DNA from: Apiospora phragmitis
Taxonomy: Eukaryota > Ascomycota > Sordariomycetes > Amphisphaeriales > Apiosporaceae
Direction: 5' to 3'
DNA length: 64,000 bases
Assembly: GCA_038363925.1 (NCBI GenBank)
Contig: JAQQWL010000011.1
Location: 4,030,001 to 4,094,000 of the forward strand
Made by a program: the position numbers and the translations under genes. The notes under the pieces were generated by a model that did no database searches, was not told the DNA's origin, and saw only the letters and a program-made list of their open reading frames with translations. Below, in pieces: positions 1-11,553 of the stretch (within the stretch, counting starts at the first letter, position 1; the number at the start of each line of letters is the position of its first letter).

Positions 1-924
1 TTGCATAGCACATTTATCCAGGGCTGAGAGGCGATAGCATCTCTCCCGCTAACCTTGGCTAGCCCGCCTCTCAAGTAGTGGCAGTGTAATACCACATAGC
101 ACAGGACGAGAAAGAAGCCAACGCGTGATGTCCATCCTCGCATCTTGTCCTCAGCTTTCTTCACACCGGTCTGTCTTCGTATCGTTGCTCATTCGCCCGG
201 GGCGCTCGGCGTTCTGCAACGCCAGTGGGCTGGGTGTCGCCAAAACAACTCTAACTTGCTTTTGCCTTTGGCCGTGAATACCTCCTCCTCCCCCCTTCAA
301 AGAAGCTTGCATCATGGAAAGTCTTTTTTCCCCCTGTGCATCACTGGCACCGCTTGTACCGGCCGACCTCGACACGGTCAAGGTCATCAAGTGAGCCGAA
401 ACCGAACCCGGACGCATCTGAGATCCTGCATGTACATGTCGTCTTCTCCTGCCAACTGTGCGGGAAGTAGCCCTAGTGATGCGCCTCGCAACTGCAAGAG
501 TCTGCTTCTGGAAGTTCCCCAGGCCAATGTTGATGCTTACGAGAACTGCCCCTGCACACGTGGTTCACGGCCGCCTCGGCTCGACCTTCATCCAAGCTCA
601 GCCCTACCGCTATCATCGTTTCGTCACACTAACTGCTCATGCCCTTTCACCCGGTTGAGATACCATCAGCGCGAGAAAGTTCCCTTTCGCCAGAACCAGG
701 TATATCCCGCTAGCCCGCTGCATGGATAACTGCTGGCTTACTTTTATATGTGTTTGTCGGACTGCGTAGATAAAGAACACACAAACATGTTCGGTTCATT
801 TAAGCAGGTACTTGGGTGCAGAGGCCTGATTCTCCTTTTCCAACTCAGCTCGTTTCCAAGAAAAGAAATCCACTTAATCTCGCCATACCCCTAGTAATTT
901 CGTATTGCCATCAGCCCTGCTGCA
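1..924. other. Upstream intergenic region, no supported gene
   Basis: I see no recognisable gene here. A 194-codon frame (145-729, +) is open, but its composition is not protein-like and it resembles no family I know. The last 150 bases (about 780-924) are the probable 5' leader and promoter of the CoA-transferase-like gene that starts at 925. A gene running in from the left edge cannot be excluded. Confidence 0.5.
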
Positions 925-2756
925 ATGGGCAATGCCACGACTATAGATACTGATACGCCGGGGCCTATGGGCTATTCGGTGGCGGAAGCGCACTGTGCGC
1001 TCCGGGCTCTTGTGTCCGCATGCATGTCGGAGCTTCCACGTGAGCTCGAACAGTACATGGACAAAGTCACCTTTTCCAGCGCCTCGCCCACTGGTAACAA
1101 GCCGTGCTTCCCATGCCCTCTGAAGGAGCAGGAAGCAGGCTGCGCGCTCAAGGCGCTTGAAGGCTGCTTAGCTGGCGCCATCGCCGACCTTCGATATGGC
1201 AGACAGGGGCGGAATATTGACGTAGATCTGGCAAAAGTAACTTGTTTCTTAATGTCGGCCTATATAACTACCCTTGACGGCATGGGTAAGGCGCATCCCA
1301 AGATTAAGTATCGGCTTCCTGGTACGTCGTTTCGTTCCCCCTTGCTTGATACGCTGGCCCCAATGCTGACAAAAAGCCACCAGACACGGATCTAAACCAG
1401 GCACAGTCAAATCTATACAGGCGTTTGTCAGCCAATCTATATGAAACATGTAACACAGGACAATACTATCACATCCATGGCTCTCTGGAGGCTAGTACGA
1501 CACTGCGCATGCTCGACCTTCCGCCGTTCCTTGCTGGCAGCAAAGAATACCGCCAATGCATTGCCATGATCGAAAATGCGGTGAATCGATTATCGATTGC
1601 CGAATTGGAGCTCATAAACAACCAGTACAAACAAGCCGGGGCACCGGCTTTGACCAAGGACCAATTCCGCCACACTCCCCACGGACAGGCTCTGGCGGGC
1701 ATTGCTCCGTTCACAGTACATTCTCTCGATGCCCCCACGCCGCCTGTCCCCTTCCCAGACCTCGACCCGCAGCACTCTGCCTCGGGTCTTACCCAGTGCC
1801 TGGCTGGCATACGTGTCCTCGAGCTCTGCCGAGTCATAGCAGGCCCGACGATCGGCCGGTCCCTCGCGGCGCATGGCGCATCGGTCCTCAAGGTCACATC
1901 GGCCAAGCTCCCCGACGTCCCCTTCTTCCAGCTCGACGTCAACACGGGCAAGCACGCCACGTCGCTGCACCTCAAGGACCCTCGTGACCGCGCCACTTTC
2001 GAGGGCCTTCTGGCGACCGCTGACGTCGTCATCGACGGCTACCGGCCGGGGGTTCTGGCGTCGCTGGGTTACTCCCCGGAGAGCCTGGCGGCGAAGGCGC
2101 AGGAACGCGGCCGCGGCATCGTCTACGTGGCCGAGGACTGCTTCGGTGGCAGCGGCGTCCCGGGCGCCGTGTGGTCGCACCGCCCCGGCTGGCAGCAGAT
2201 CGCCGACTGCGCCACCGGCGTTGCTTGGGAGCAGGGCTGGTTCATGGGGCTAGACGAGCCCGTGGTGCCCCCTTTCCCCATCTCCGACTATGCCACAGGG
2301 ATCCTGGGCACCATCGCGGCCCTCGCCGCGCTGCACCGGCGCGCCGTCAGCGGCGGCTCCTGGATCGCCCGCACCTCGCTGGCCCAGTACGATCTCTTCC
2401 TCCTCCACGCCCTCGGACCCTACCCGCACGAGGTTCAGGAGCACCTGTGGGAGACTCACGACCGCGACTTCTTCGAGCTGCGCCACAGCGACTCGGTTGA
2501 CGAGGTCGGTGCCCGCGCGCTGCGCAGCATGAAGAGACTATACCCCGAACTGTTCCGCGACGATATGCTGCACAAGGCCTTCTCGCCAGGCTTCGGTGGC
2601 GAGGTGGCCTGGCCCAAGGAGCCGCTGAAGGTCGCGGGCATCACCATTGGCCACGTGAGGACGACGCGGCCGAATGGCTACGATGCGCCTTCGTGGGACG
2701 GCTGGGAGAGGGACGAGTCTCTATTGGTTGAACAGGCTCTGCCAAGCCTGTTATAA
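925..2756 (+). CDS. CaiB/BaiF-type family III CoA-transferase-like protein
   Basis: Two exons, 925-1321 and 1384-2756. The 62-nt intron (GTACGT donor, CTGAC branch site, CAG acceptor) is in phase 1, and splicing gives 589 residues. The C-terminal part (about residues 270-589) has the family III CoA-transferase pattern: LAGIRVLELCRVIAGPTIGR, then DVNTGK, ADVVIDGYRPGVLASLGYS and ISDYATGILGTIAAL. Known members move CoA between carboxylic acids or racemise 2-methylacyl-CoA. Fungal relatives often carry an extra N-terminal domain of about 270 residues, as here; this part is Cys-rich and I cannot assign a function to it. Where the family usually has PGYD (catalytic Asp), this protein reads RPGWQQIADCATG, so classical transferase chemistry is doubtful. 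The substrate is unknown. The gene converges on PDX1, with 480 bp between the stop codons. Confidence 0.9.
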
Positions 2757-3236
2757 CGGATGCCAAACGATCAAGAAAAGGCGAGACGCGCACGACGACG
2801 AGTGTCACCGACCCGGCCGGTAGACTAGCATGATTCCGGCTTCAGCCCCAGCTGCCTCAATTCGCCGCTTCTTTTCATGCGAGGCAAATATCCGGAGAGG
2901 GGCGGATATCTTCAGCCCTGAGCATAGCGTGCGTACGAGCGGTGGTGCCTGGCGTATTATTATCGTCATTTTGCGGTTTAAATTGAGCATGTACCCCCAG
3001 CTGTTTATGATCCAACGTAGTTCTACGACAACAAACCCCTTACGGAGATCGATCCCCAATGTAAACAAAATTGACGAACGATGAAAAGATATTTATACTT
3101 TCGGTTTTTGAATGATTTGATGACTAAAGTCCACAAGTATTGATGCAATGGTCTATCCGAAGTTGCCCCCCCCTTCTGCTTGCCAGGAACGCCTATATTA
3201 CATAACTCGCTTTCACCCGCTTGAAGAAGTCGTCCT
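2757..3236. other. Convergent 3' intergenic region
   Basis: This 480-bp tract separates the stop codons of the CoA-transferase-like gene (+) and PDX1 (-). It must hold both 3' UTRs. Its centre (about 2940-3130) is AT-rich, and I see no coding signal. Confidence 0.5.
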
Positions 3237-4616
3237 TTATAGCACCAGTCGACCAGGGTCGTTCTCCAGAACCATCTTCATCCGTGTCAAGAAAGCCTGT
3301 GCCCGCTTCTGCTCAGCCGGGGACACTGTCAGGGTGAACGTGTTGACGCCGGTAGAGATGCCCGAAGCAACCGAGGGTTGCTGCTTGGTAGCAGTCTTGG
3401 TGCTCTTCTTGGTACCGCTGGCCAGGAAGTCGATGATGTCCATCTGGCTGGCCTTGGGCTTCGGGGCGACGCCGGTGAAGGAGGAGGGGGGCAGAGCCGC
3501 GACCTGGGGGAGGTAATAGCCCCGCGAGACCTTCGGGCTGACCGTATTCAAGCCCAGAACCTGGTTGAACAGCTCGTCGGCAGAGGGCTTGTAGTTGGAC
3601 GGCAGGGGCAGCTCGTCGTTGGCGACGTCGGCAGCGCGAGCAATGAAGGTCGAGAGGGGCATGAAGGTGCCAATGGTGCTCTCGATACACTTCTGGACCT
3701 CGATGACGGAGGCGAGCGACACGGAGAGAGAGATCTGGATATCTTTGGGGGCTTCGGCCACGGGTTCCTTCTTAGTCGCTTTTGCCGGCGCTGCCGGCTT
3801 GGCAAGCTTGATGTTGCTCAGATCGAGATGCGAGTTGTGCTCGAAGCGCTTAGCAATCGCGGCCGGTCGGTCGTCGGTCACCTTGCCCAAATACGCCAGT
3901 ACATCGCCCTTTAGAAGTCGGCCCTGGGGACCGGTGGGCGTCATCTCGCTGATAGCAGACTCGGCGAGGCCGTTCTCCTTAATCAGGTGCTCGACCGAGG
4001 GGTAGAGAGGGTACTTCTGGGGTGCGGCCTTCTGACCGGACTTCTTCGGCGTGCTGGAACCGGCCGCCTTCTTTTCTTCTTTGGGCTGTGCCGCCTCGGG
4101 TTCCTTCTTGGCCTCCTTTGGCGCGGCGGGCTTCGAGTTGTCGGCGGGCATCTCCAGCGAGCTAATGTCGTCGCCGGGCTCGGCCAAGACGCCGATGCGC
4201 GCACCAACCTGCACGCCCTTGGCGCCGTCGCCCTGGGTGATCTTCATGAGGATGCCATCGTCCTGGGCCTCGACGTCCATGGAGGCCTTGTCGGTCTCGA
4301 TCTCGAGGATCACGTCGCCGGCGGAGAAGGACTCGCCCTCCTTGAGCTTCCACGAGGCAATGTTGCCCTCGGTCATGGTCGGCGAGAGAGCGGGCATGGT
4401 GAAGTTCTGGGCGGCGAGCGAGGCAGCGGATGTCCGGAAACCTGGGACGAGAAAGTCACGTCAGCATCAATTGGCAGACAGAAGGGCACGCAGAACGCAG
4501 GTTGCAGAGTGCAGAGGATGTTGCTTCGCTTCCTTACCTCTGGCTGTGACATCTTGCGTGACCTTCCGACTGGCCAGCCGGACAGAAAGGCGACACGCGG
4601 TCGCGAGGAAGGCCAT
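3237..4616 (-). CDS. PDX1: Pyruvate dehydrogenase complex protein X (E3-binding protein)
   Basis: Two exons on the minus strand (4616-4538 and 4441-3237) with a 96-nt phase-1 intron give 427 residues. The N-terminus (MAFLATACRLSVRLASRK, with an RTSAASLAAQNFTMPALSP junction) looks like a cleavable mitochondrial presequence. Residues about 42-117 form a lipoyl domain; the lipoylated lysine is K78 in EIETDKASM. A charged Ala/Lys/Glu linker follows, then a peripheral-subunit-binding domain at about 172-212 (YPSVEHLIKENGL ... GPQGRLLKGDVLAYL). The C-terminus lacks the catalytic HRxxDG motif of E2 acyltransferases, as expected for protein X, which anchors dihydrolipoamide dehydrogenase to the E2 core in the matrix. 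The first ATG after the acceptor (in TMPALSP) would lose the presequence, so I chose the upstream exon. Intact; high certainty. Confidence 0.95.
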
Positions 4617-5438
4617 GTCTGCTTTGCTGGATGCACTCCTATGAGGGATGTGTCGGGACAAGCTGGCGACCTCAATTGAGCTTTTTTCTATTAATCTGAG
4701 ATTGGAGAGGTACGCCAATGCAATGTCCAGTCGGAGCTGCAGGAGCTTTGCCAAGTCAGCTCACCAAAAAAATTGCCTAAGGTTAAAGCTTGTTGGGGAC
4801 AGCGGCTCCGGCCTCTGCCGGTGGCCGTCCAGCCTTTGGATTCGGATTATCTACTCCGTTCATGCTCACAAACTCCCTCGCCGTCCACCAAAGAAATTGG
4901 ATTGCGTACGGGAGCAGGTTCTAATATTGATACTTACGTACATGTTCTACGGCTATTCTGAGTGTCTGGGTCTGTCATGAGTTGAGTGCGCAGCGTGGGA
5001 GGTACTGTCTGTCTCACAGCCAGGAATACATTGATAGCACTTATTAAATTCTAGCGACCGGTATGTTGGTAAGTTTTTACACAATACCTAACTTGGCCAA
5101 AGCCATTGATATGGACAGACACTCTGGTTTATTAATATTTCGTTGGTTTAAATAATTATAGATATATATATTTACATATTATAAATGAGTAATAGTCTTT
5201 TTATTTGTAAGTCAAGACCTCAGTCCTTGGTGATGACTGGCTTTCAGAAATACGTTTTCATTCGTTGGACGCCGGAAAGTTCCGCCGCTACCCGACACAC
5301 CTGTGGAACTTTTTTTGTGATGCTCAGTCCAAATCTTGAAGCTCTCAAAGCTGTCCGGGGACTAACTGCAACTCAATCCATTGCGGCCCTACACCAAACC
5401 CGGGGGATGCAATTTGTGTGTGATCCTGCAACTGGACC
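4617..5438. other. Divergent promoter region between PDX1 and the TMEM223-like gene
   Basis: This 822-bp spacer separates two divergently transcribed genes whose products both look mitochondrial. It contains a strongly AT-rich block (about 5035-5195, with runs of TATATA and TTTAAATAATTATAG). Short open frames here show no family resemblance. Shared regulation is possible but is inference. Confidence 0.45.
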
Positions 5439-6484
5439 TTGATGGCAGCTCCCACCTCTATATGTCGGGGCTTCACCCACCCCGTCCTCCTGTTGATGCG
5501 AAGCTCGCTTAAGCAGCCGATGCGACAGCCCTTCTTCATAGCGAGCACGACACCATTCACACCGGCGGTGCGAAGCCCCCTGAGCAGGAGGTTCCTCTCG
5601 ACAACGCGGCAGCTGCTTACCCAAGCTACCAGAGGCAATGTGGCCCCGAGAGCTACCGTTACCAAAACACCTATCCCGCGCACCAGAGCCGCCAACCCGA
5701 CCTCGTCGTACGCACTGCGACTCGCTCAGAACAAGCACGGTGCGACCCTCTTCGAGGCGGCGCCGCAGCGCATCTTCCTCGCCTCGAGCTATGCGGCCGG
5801 GTCCTTCTGCATCGGCGCTGCTGTCGTCAACCTCTACTTCAACGTCTACAACCCGCCTCCAGGGCTCGGCGACTGGATACCGTACGCCTTCAGCGCCGTG
5901 GCCGTCATGCTGGGCTTCTTGGGCATGAACTTTGCGCTGATGCCCGCCCATGTGGTTCGCCTGATCAGGGTGCTTCCTTCGGCAGCCGCTGCTGCGGCCG
6001 GGAAACCCGGCGCCGGTCTAGTGGGTGGCGGAAGCAGTTCCGTCGCCCATAAGGTCCAGCTCGAGGTATTGGTGCGGCGACTGACTCCGATCCCCGGGTT
6101 CCCCTGAAGAGAATTGTGGTGGAGCCGAACGAGGTCATCATGAAGACCCGTCTCTTCCACCCCAATAGGTTGGAGCCCACCGAGATCGAGAAGATGCGCA
6201 TGGGCCGGGAATGGGAAAAGCGCAAGAAGGAGCAGCAGCAATACGACAAGGATCATCTCATGACCGCACCTTTCCGCGACGGCGCCTGGGCATTGGGCCA
6301 GATCCTCAGCGCTATCCGCCGTGGTCTAACCGGAGAGGGCTTTGCCCCTATCGAGGTCAAAGGTGGCAAGTACAAGCTGGATATCGTCAAGGGGTATGCT
6401 TTGGAGGATGGGCGAGCCCTGGACAGGATCGTCAGGATCGAATTAGACCCCAAATATGCCCACTTGGAAGCGAGAAGTCGGTAG
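5439..6484 (+). CDS. TMEM223-like mitochondrial membrane protein (apparent frameshift)
   Basis: The frame 5439-6107 continues in the -1 frame up to 6484. The first part carries a basic, Ser/Thr-rich presequence (from M at 5439, or more likely 5496: MRSSLKQPMRQPFF). Next come AQNKHGATLFEAAPQRIFLAS and two hydrophobic segments (SYAAGSFCIGAAVVNLYF and YAFSAVAVMLGFLGMNFAL). This is the layout of TMEM223-family inner-membrane proteins, implicated in cytochrome c oxidase assembly in animals. The second part (VPLKRIVVEPNEVIMKTRLF ... ALDRIVRIELDPKYAHL) is conserved-looking. One extra G in the GGG at 6096-6098 would give LTPIPGVPLKRIVVEP and a 348-residue protein. The alternative is a 44-nt intron (6066-6109) with a CTGAC but a poor AAG acceptor. 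The family call is moderate; the frame break is clear. Confidence 0.75.
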
Positions 6485-7002
6485 ATAGCCCAGTGTACCA
6501 TGCGCAGTCAGTATGCATCCATGTACTATAACTAGATCCTTGCTACAAATAAAGATACTCGTAAACTTTCCAACAGATACTGCGAACTATAGGTGGACTA
6601 GATGTAGCACAGCACACCGGAGTCGGCTGCGTCTCCCAATGGGCGTTCCTCCCCGACTACCAGTAGTTGACGTGCTGAATATAAAAAGATTACTTACAAA
6701 GCCTGATGTCTCATCATTAAATAAGTCAATGTCATGCAGGCGAGTTAGCAGTCACAACCAAGTCCTTGCGTGCTGCTGGTTCTACCTGATGCAATAGTCA
6801 CCGGCAGTGATTATACCGGCTTATCAAGTACACAGCTCAGACAGATACCCTTGTAACCACTATTCAGACGAAAGCGCCCCCTCCCTCTATCTTAGAAGAC
6901 GGGAAACATGAGATCTACATACACACACTTCTACCAAGCCAGTGTCATTAAGAGGTTCCCGCCACTTGAACTCCGTCCCTAAAGCAAATCAAGTAGCTCA
7001 TC
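6485..7002. other. Intergenic, 3' UTR plus sulfotransferase promoter
   Basis: No gene is supported in these 518 bases. The stretch contains the 3' end of the TMEM223-like gene and the promoter of the sulfotransferase gene. The 94-codon frame at 6513 lacks any recognisable feature. Confidence 0.45.
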
Positions 7003-8248
7003 ATGAAAGTCATCGTCCTGGGCCTGCCCCGCACTGGGACTCAATGTAGGCTGTCGACCCCTTTATTACCTCATCTGGAGACGACGTCTATAATCACTCG
7101 CGAGCCCGTAACTGACATAGGATCCCCTCTTTCAGCTCTTGCAGAAGCCCTGATACATTTGGGCATCTCGCCGGTCTACCACGTGCGCGAGGTCGGCAAG
7201 AACCAGCATACGCCGTTGAGGACCGAGGCGATCGGAGCTATGTTCGAGGTAGACAGTCCCTGGGGGCGTGAGGAATTTGACAAGATCTTGGACGAGTATG
7301 AGGTAGGCATTTCACATTTTCAATCACCCCGAGCTCGTACATAGCTAGAGAATCGGGAAGTTCGGAGAATAGGCCAAATTTCCGGGTGTCGTGCGCGTGC
7401 ACGTACGCTTGCGTCTCGGTTGAGCGAGGCTGGCATGGCAGAACTGGTTCCTGCCCCCTTACCCTTTCTGAAGATGCTGCCCTACCTACAACAGGTGGAC
7501 GAGACTGGTTGGACATATACTCAACGATAATCACAAAACACTGACGCGGAGTGTATGTGAAAAGGGTCTAGCAGACTATCCAGCCGCCATCTTCCCCGAG
7601 GAGCTCATCGAGGCTTACCCAGAGGCTGCTGTGATACTGACAGTACGAGACGACGGGCAGAAGTGGCACGACTCGATGATGTCGACGCTGATCCCCGCCC
7701 ACGCCCAGCACAATCATCGGTCGAGTCAGATGTACCTCCTGGCTGACAAGTACCATCAACACTGCTGGTAAGTCTCAGGCACCGTCCTACTGTGGCAACT
7801 GGCTGGTAGCCTGTTATCCCCCTTGTCCATTACCCCTTTCCCCTTGTGGTAGTCATTCTTCCACAAACTGTAACGGCAAGTTTATTGTCTAGACCGATTT
7901 GTATGGGATACCCCTATACTTTCATGTCCAATATACGTTCTCTTACTTTTCATTGACGTTCTCTCTAATTTTCGTTGCTTCTCGACTGAACGTTATCAGA
8001 TCCGTAGCTTCATGACCAGTCAAGGCCATTGACACAAAACTAGGTCCAACGAGTTCTCCCAACATGGGCTGGCACTCTACCGTAGGCACAACAAGGCCGT
8101 ACGGGATGCGGCCTCGCGTCGCGGCCGGAAGCTACTCGAGTACGGGCCCGGCCTGGGCTGGGCGCCGCTGTGCGAGTTTCTGGGATTTCCGATACCAACA
8201 ACCGACGTTCCTTACCCACGAGCAGATGACTGGCTGGGCTACAACTGA
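7003..8248 (+). CDS. Small fungal sulfotransferase-family protein
   Basis: Four exons: 7003-7045, 7136-7302, 7565-7767 and 8044-8248. Introns are 90, 262 and 276 nt, two of them with CTGAC branch sites. Phases 1, 0 and 2 join cleanly to 205 residues. The N-terminus GLPRTGTQSL (residues 7-16) is the 5'-phosphosulfate-binding loop for PAPS. TVRDDGQKWHDS (96-107) matches the 3'-phosphate-binding strand of this family, which in fungi is often mislabelled NAD-dependent epimerase. The C-terminus reads LLEYGPGLGWAPLCEFLGFP ... VPYPRADDW, the usual closing signature. It is slightly shorter than most relatives (about 220-290). The acceptor substrate is unknown; it is probably a cytoplasmic small-molecule sulfotransferase. 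No biosynthetic cluster surrounds it. Confidence 0.87.
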
Positions 8249-11200
8249 AAAGAAGCCGAGAAGACATTGCATAACGACAGACGCAAGCGAGCTGGCTAGT
8301 GGAGCGGTGACGAAAAACTAGACGGGAAAAGAAAACAGACGGTGAGCTGCTTTCGGAGTTTGAAGCTGAGGCTATGGGCGAGAAGGATATGGGCGCAGTC
8401 GGCTAAAGTCGGCGCATCATGCATGTTTACTTTTGATGTTATCTGTATGTATCTATCTACCTACGTATATGTCGATTTGTGATCAACAGCGGAAGCAAGG
8501 GATGATGCTCCCAGGATACCGGTGGTCAGAGTTAGCACGTGATTGCTGCCGTCACCGCAGTCACAGCCGCTCACGCAACCTCGTGAACCTGTCACACATA
8601 GATGCGAGGGACTACCTTGCCCATGGGGCTCGGCTCAGCGGTCTGCCATTAGCGATATAGAGCATGGTCCCGTAGTCGAACTGCTTTGGGCACATCGGTT
8701 GTGCAGATCGCGTTGCTATGCGGGAAGACCCATTCATCATGATGGGTAGTGATATACCGACTGGCCCCTTGCTCAGGAGCTTACCATGGATCGTATCCAG
8801 TCGCCAGGATAGTGTACAGCAACCAAACACCCTTTACTAGTGATGTGGGCTGTATAGTAGCTTGGAATACGTGGCTCGGGCCCCAGCACCAAGCTAGAGG
8901 TTGGCGATACCATGTGAGGTTGGAAGAACAGGAAAGTTTGACGTTATTTCCGTCCGAGGCGTGACTCCCGTTGCGCCGTTGGACGCTCTCCAGGATTCAA
9001 AGCCATATTGTCCGCCCGTCCCTTTTACACGTAGCCAGCGCTCCAGTACAGATCGGTAGCTCCCCGACCCGTACCGATACATGGATCAGGAAGGGAGCAC
9101 TGAGTTGGCATAGCCCCCCCCCCAATCCGTATCCTCGGTAGTTCGGAAAGGAGGTGGAGGAGGGAGGAGGTTCGTACTAAACAAGAGGACTTCGGAGAAG
9201 GGATGAACAAGATTCTCACCGACCGCTCGCTATGGCATGGCGAGGCTGCAAAGAGTGGATGTAGTTTGGATGGCTACGATGGGGTTCCTGGATGTTTGGC
9301 GAGTCGTGGAAGTCCAAAATGGGGGGCAGTCATGACGCAGTGATATGTATACTGGTAAACAGCGGTGGATATTTGTCGGTCCCCCGTCTGAAGTCATTGT
9401 TCCCTATTTGTGTGTCAGCGCCGATCAAGAACCAGGGACAGCCGATAAGCACGACAGTAGGTTGGAACAAGGCTGCTCTCCCAGCAAATAAACAAGTACG
9501 TCATGAGCCCACAGAATAAGTTTCCTGTCAGAGCTGGTTAGATGTCAAGATTCCATCTTGGCAACGGGCATTAGGGAGGGAGTTTCTTGATTGGCTGGCG
9601 AAGGCGACGTCCGGGGCTATACAAGCCCATCGATTTCCACATTGTAGCAGGGAGCGCCCCTCTCCTGTGACCTCCCCGCAGTACTAGGTTAACTATTCTG
9701 CTTACCCTTGACCAACCATCGATGTAATGCGCTGGAGCAGGTGAGGGGTTGGCTGGATACCTGTGTTCTCTACGCACACATGGTGTCTGTAGGGGGATTT
9801 CAAGGAAGTAATGATTGAGAGTTTATTTGTAGCAGTCGGCCCATGGCCAAGTCGAGCGATCGATGTGGGTTGGGTAGTGCCGTACCGACCAACCAAATAG
9901 CCGTTGAGCGGGTGTGGGCGGTCAGTCAGCCTCACCTCAAATTCTCGTTTTCATACCACCTACTGCTTTTCTTCTTCCCCCTCTTGGCGTATTAGGGGAC
10001 CATCTCTTGGCCGTTCCAGTCTTGCATTGACAAGATGCCGTATGCCTCATTTAGAACACGTGACCCACTCTAATAACTGCCAGCCACGCTAGCTAACCCA
10101 AGGATGAATTCGATTAGATCTCGATAACAAAAAGAGCAGTTGCAATACCGAGATTAGATCAGGCCTTGTGTGCATAATCTTTCGTAAACGAGCTAGCATC
10201 GGTATTGTTGCCGATCCCAACGACCTGCCCGCAACCGTCGGTGAGGGCGAACTAGGGGGTGAAGGCGACCGTGTGTTGTGATACCTACTTCACATGCACT
10301 AACCTTGCTACCGCCCCCAAGTCACTATACCGTACAACGATCCTTGCCAACAGCGGAAATTAGACCGTAGCACAGCGAAGGATTTTGGGACGTCTTACGG
10401 CGCACTCACTCCATCCGTTCGTGGTCTGATGGATCAGATGTGCAAGGTTTAAGGTTAGCGACCATGAGGTCGGTAGTCAAAAATAGGCCTGTGAATTTCC
10501 AGCCCATGTTTACATTAAATGAGTGCATGCTATCGATACTCAAGCGGCAGTTCGATTCCGGATACTGCAGGAGGCTAATTTAGCTGAACTAAAACGAACG
10601 GCGGGGAGGCTGAGGAGGGGGAGGCTGAATCTTAGTACGTAGTCAGCATACTGAATATATGTAGTTACGAAATTTTACCTTCGTGCCGCAGACAGGCAGA
10701 GGCACTCTGGCTCCAAACTCCCCCGTTGTCTCACAGCAGCAAAGGCACACACACACACACATGCATGAAGGCGCCGTGCATCTGCCGTGCCGTCCGCAAC
10801 GGCCCGGTGCGGTGGCCTGATGAAGCATATAGCCAGCCAGCCAGCCGACATCACCTCTCTTCCCCTCGGTGTTCTGTGAGAACGGAGTTGGCTGGTCGGG
10901 GCTTATCGGCTCGTCCAGGAGAAACCGTAACGCACACAAGCAACATAAATCCCGGTTGTTGCCTGTATAAAGTTGAACTTGGTAGAATGGCTCCGTGCGT
11001 ATCTATACTCCTTTTAACTTCCTGTCAACCAAATGTTTTACATACATACAGTATACTCAAACCCCACGCGATTGCGGCCGCCTTACACACAGCTGACCAA
11101 CCCTATTGGGTGGCGGGGAAGGGATTGAGAAACAATTTCCTAAACCGGTAAGAAAGTTGATGACTTTCATTGGCTCCTGGTCAATTTATGCACGAAATGG

Positions 11201-11451
11201 TGGGGATGCTTTCAACTGGGGTTCTTGCAATGATATCTCCGTCGTCGGAGTTAACAAGAAATGATATGTATTTTCAAGTATTTCAACATGCCCAGAGACT
11301 GTTCACAACTCCGAAGTACGCGACGATGGATTGGAATATCCCCCCCGGAGAGTAGCAGCGGGAAGCATCACTGCATACACACATGAGACAAGAGACAGGA
11401 CCAACAGGCGCGTTACAAAGACAAAGCACAAAAAGTGAATCTCTGATCCGA
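8249..11451. other. Gene-poor intergenic tract (left part)
   Basis: Only short, scattered frames under 145 codons occur here, none with family resemblance or plausible splice chains. A (CA)8 microsatellite lies at 10746-10761. I see no transposase, reverse transcriptase or terminal repeats, and the base composition is close to 50% GC, so there is no obvious AT-skewed repeat-induced-mutation block. Confidence 0.45.
10746..10761. repeat. (CA)8 microsatellite
   Basis: Eight perfect CA dinucleotides in the gene-poor tract. The CA/TG tracts inside two of the coding genes are also where dinucleotide losses seem to have occurred. Confidence 0.8.
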
Positions 11452-11553
11452 TGGTCAATATGAGGCTTGAACTCATGGCCTTCGCATTACTTAGTATTCT
11501 CAAGAGAAGACAGAATATTAGTACGACGCTCTAACCAACTGAGCTAATCGACC
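11452..11553 (-). tRNA. tRNA-Ile (AAT anticodon) with 28-nt intron
   Basis: On the minus strand the acceptor stem GGTCGAT (5', ending at 11553) pairs with ATTGACC (3'), with one G-U; the discriminator base is A at 11452. The D arm is TAGCTCAGTTGGTTAGAGC. The anticodon stem TCGTA/TGCGA encloses the loop CTAATAA, so the anticodon is AAT (Ile). The T arm contains GAGTTCAAGCCTC. The loop is interrupted after position 37 by a 28-nt intron at the canonical site, rich in TTCT and containing TTCTCTTGAGAA. The mature tRNA would be 74 nt. It is isolated in the gene-poor tract. Confidence 0.95.

Noticed and set aside
145..729. 194-codon open frame near the left edge
   Set aside because: No domain, no start context, composition like random sequence; overlapped by other open frames.
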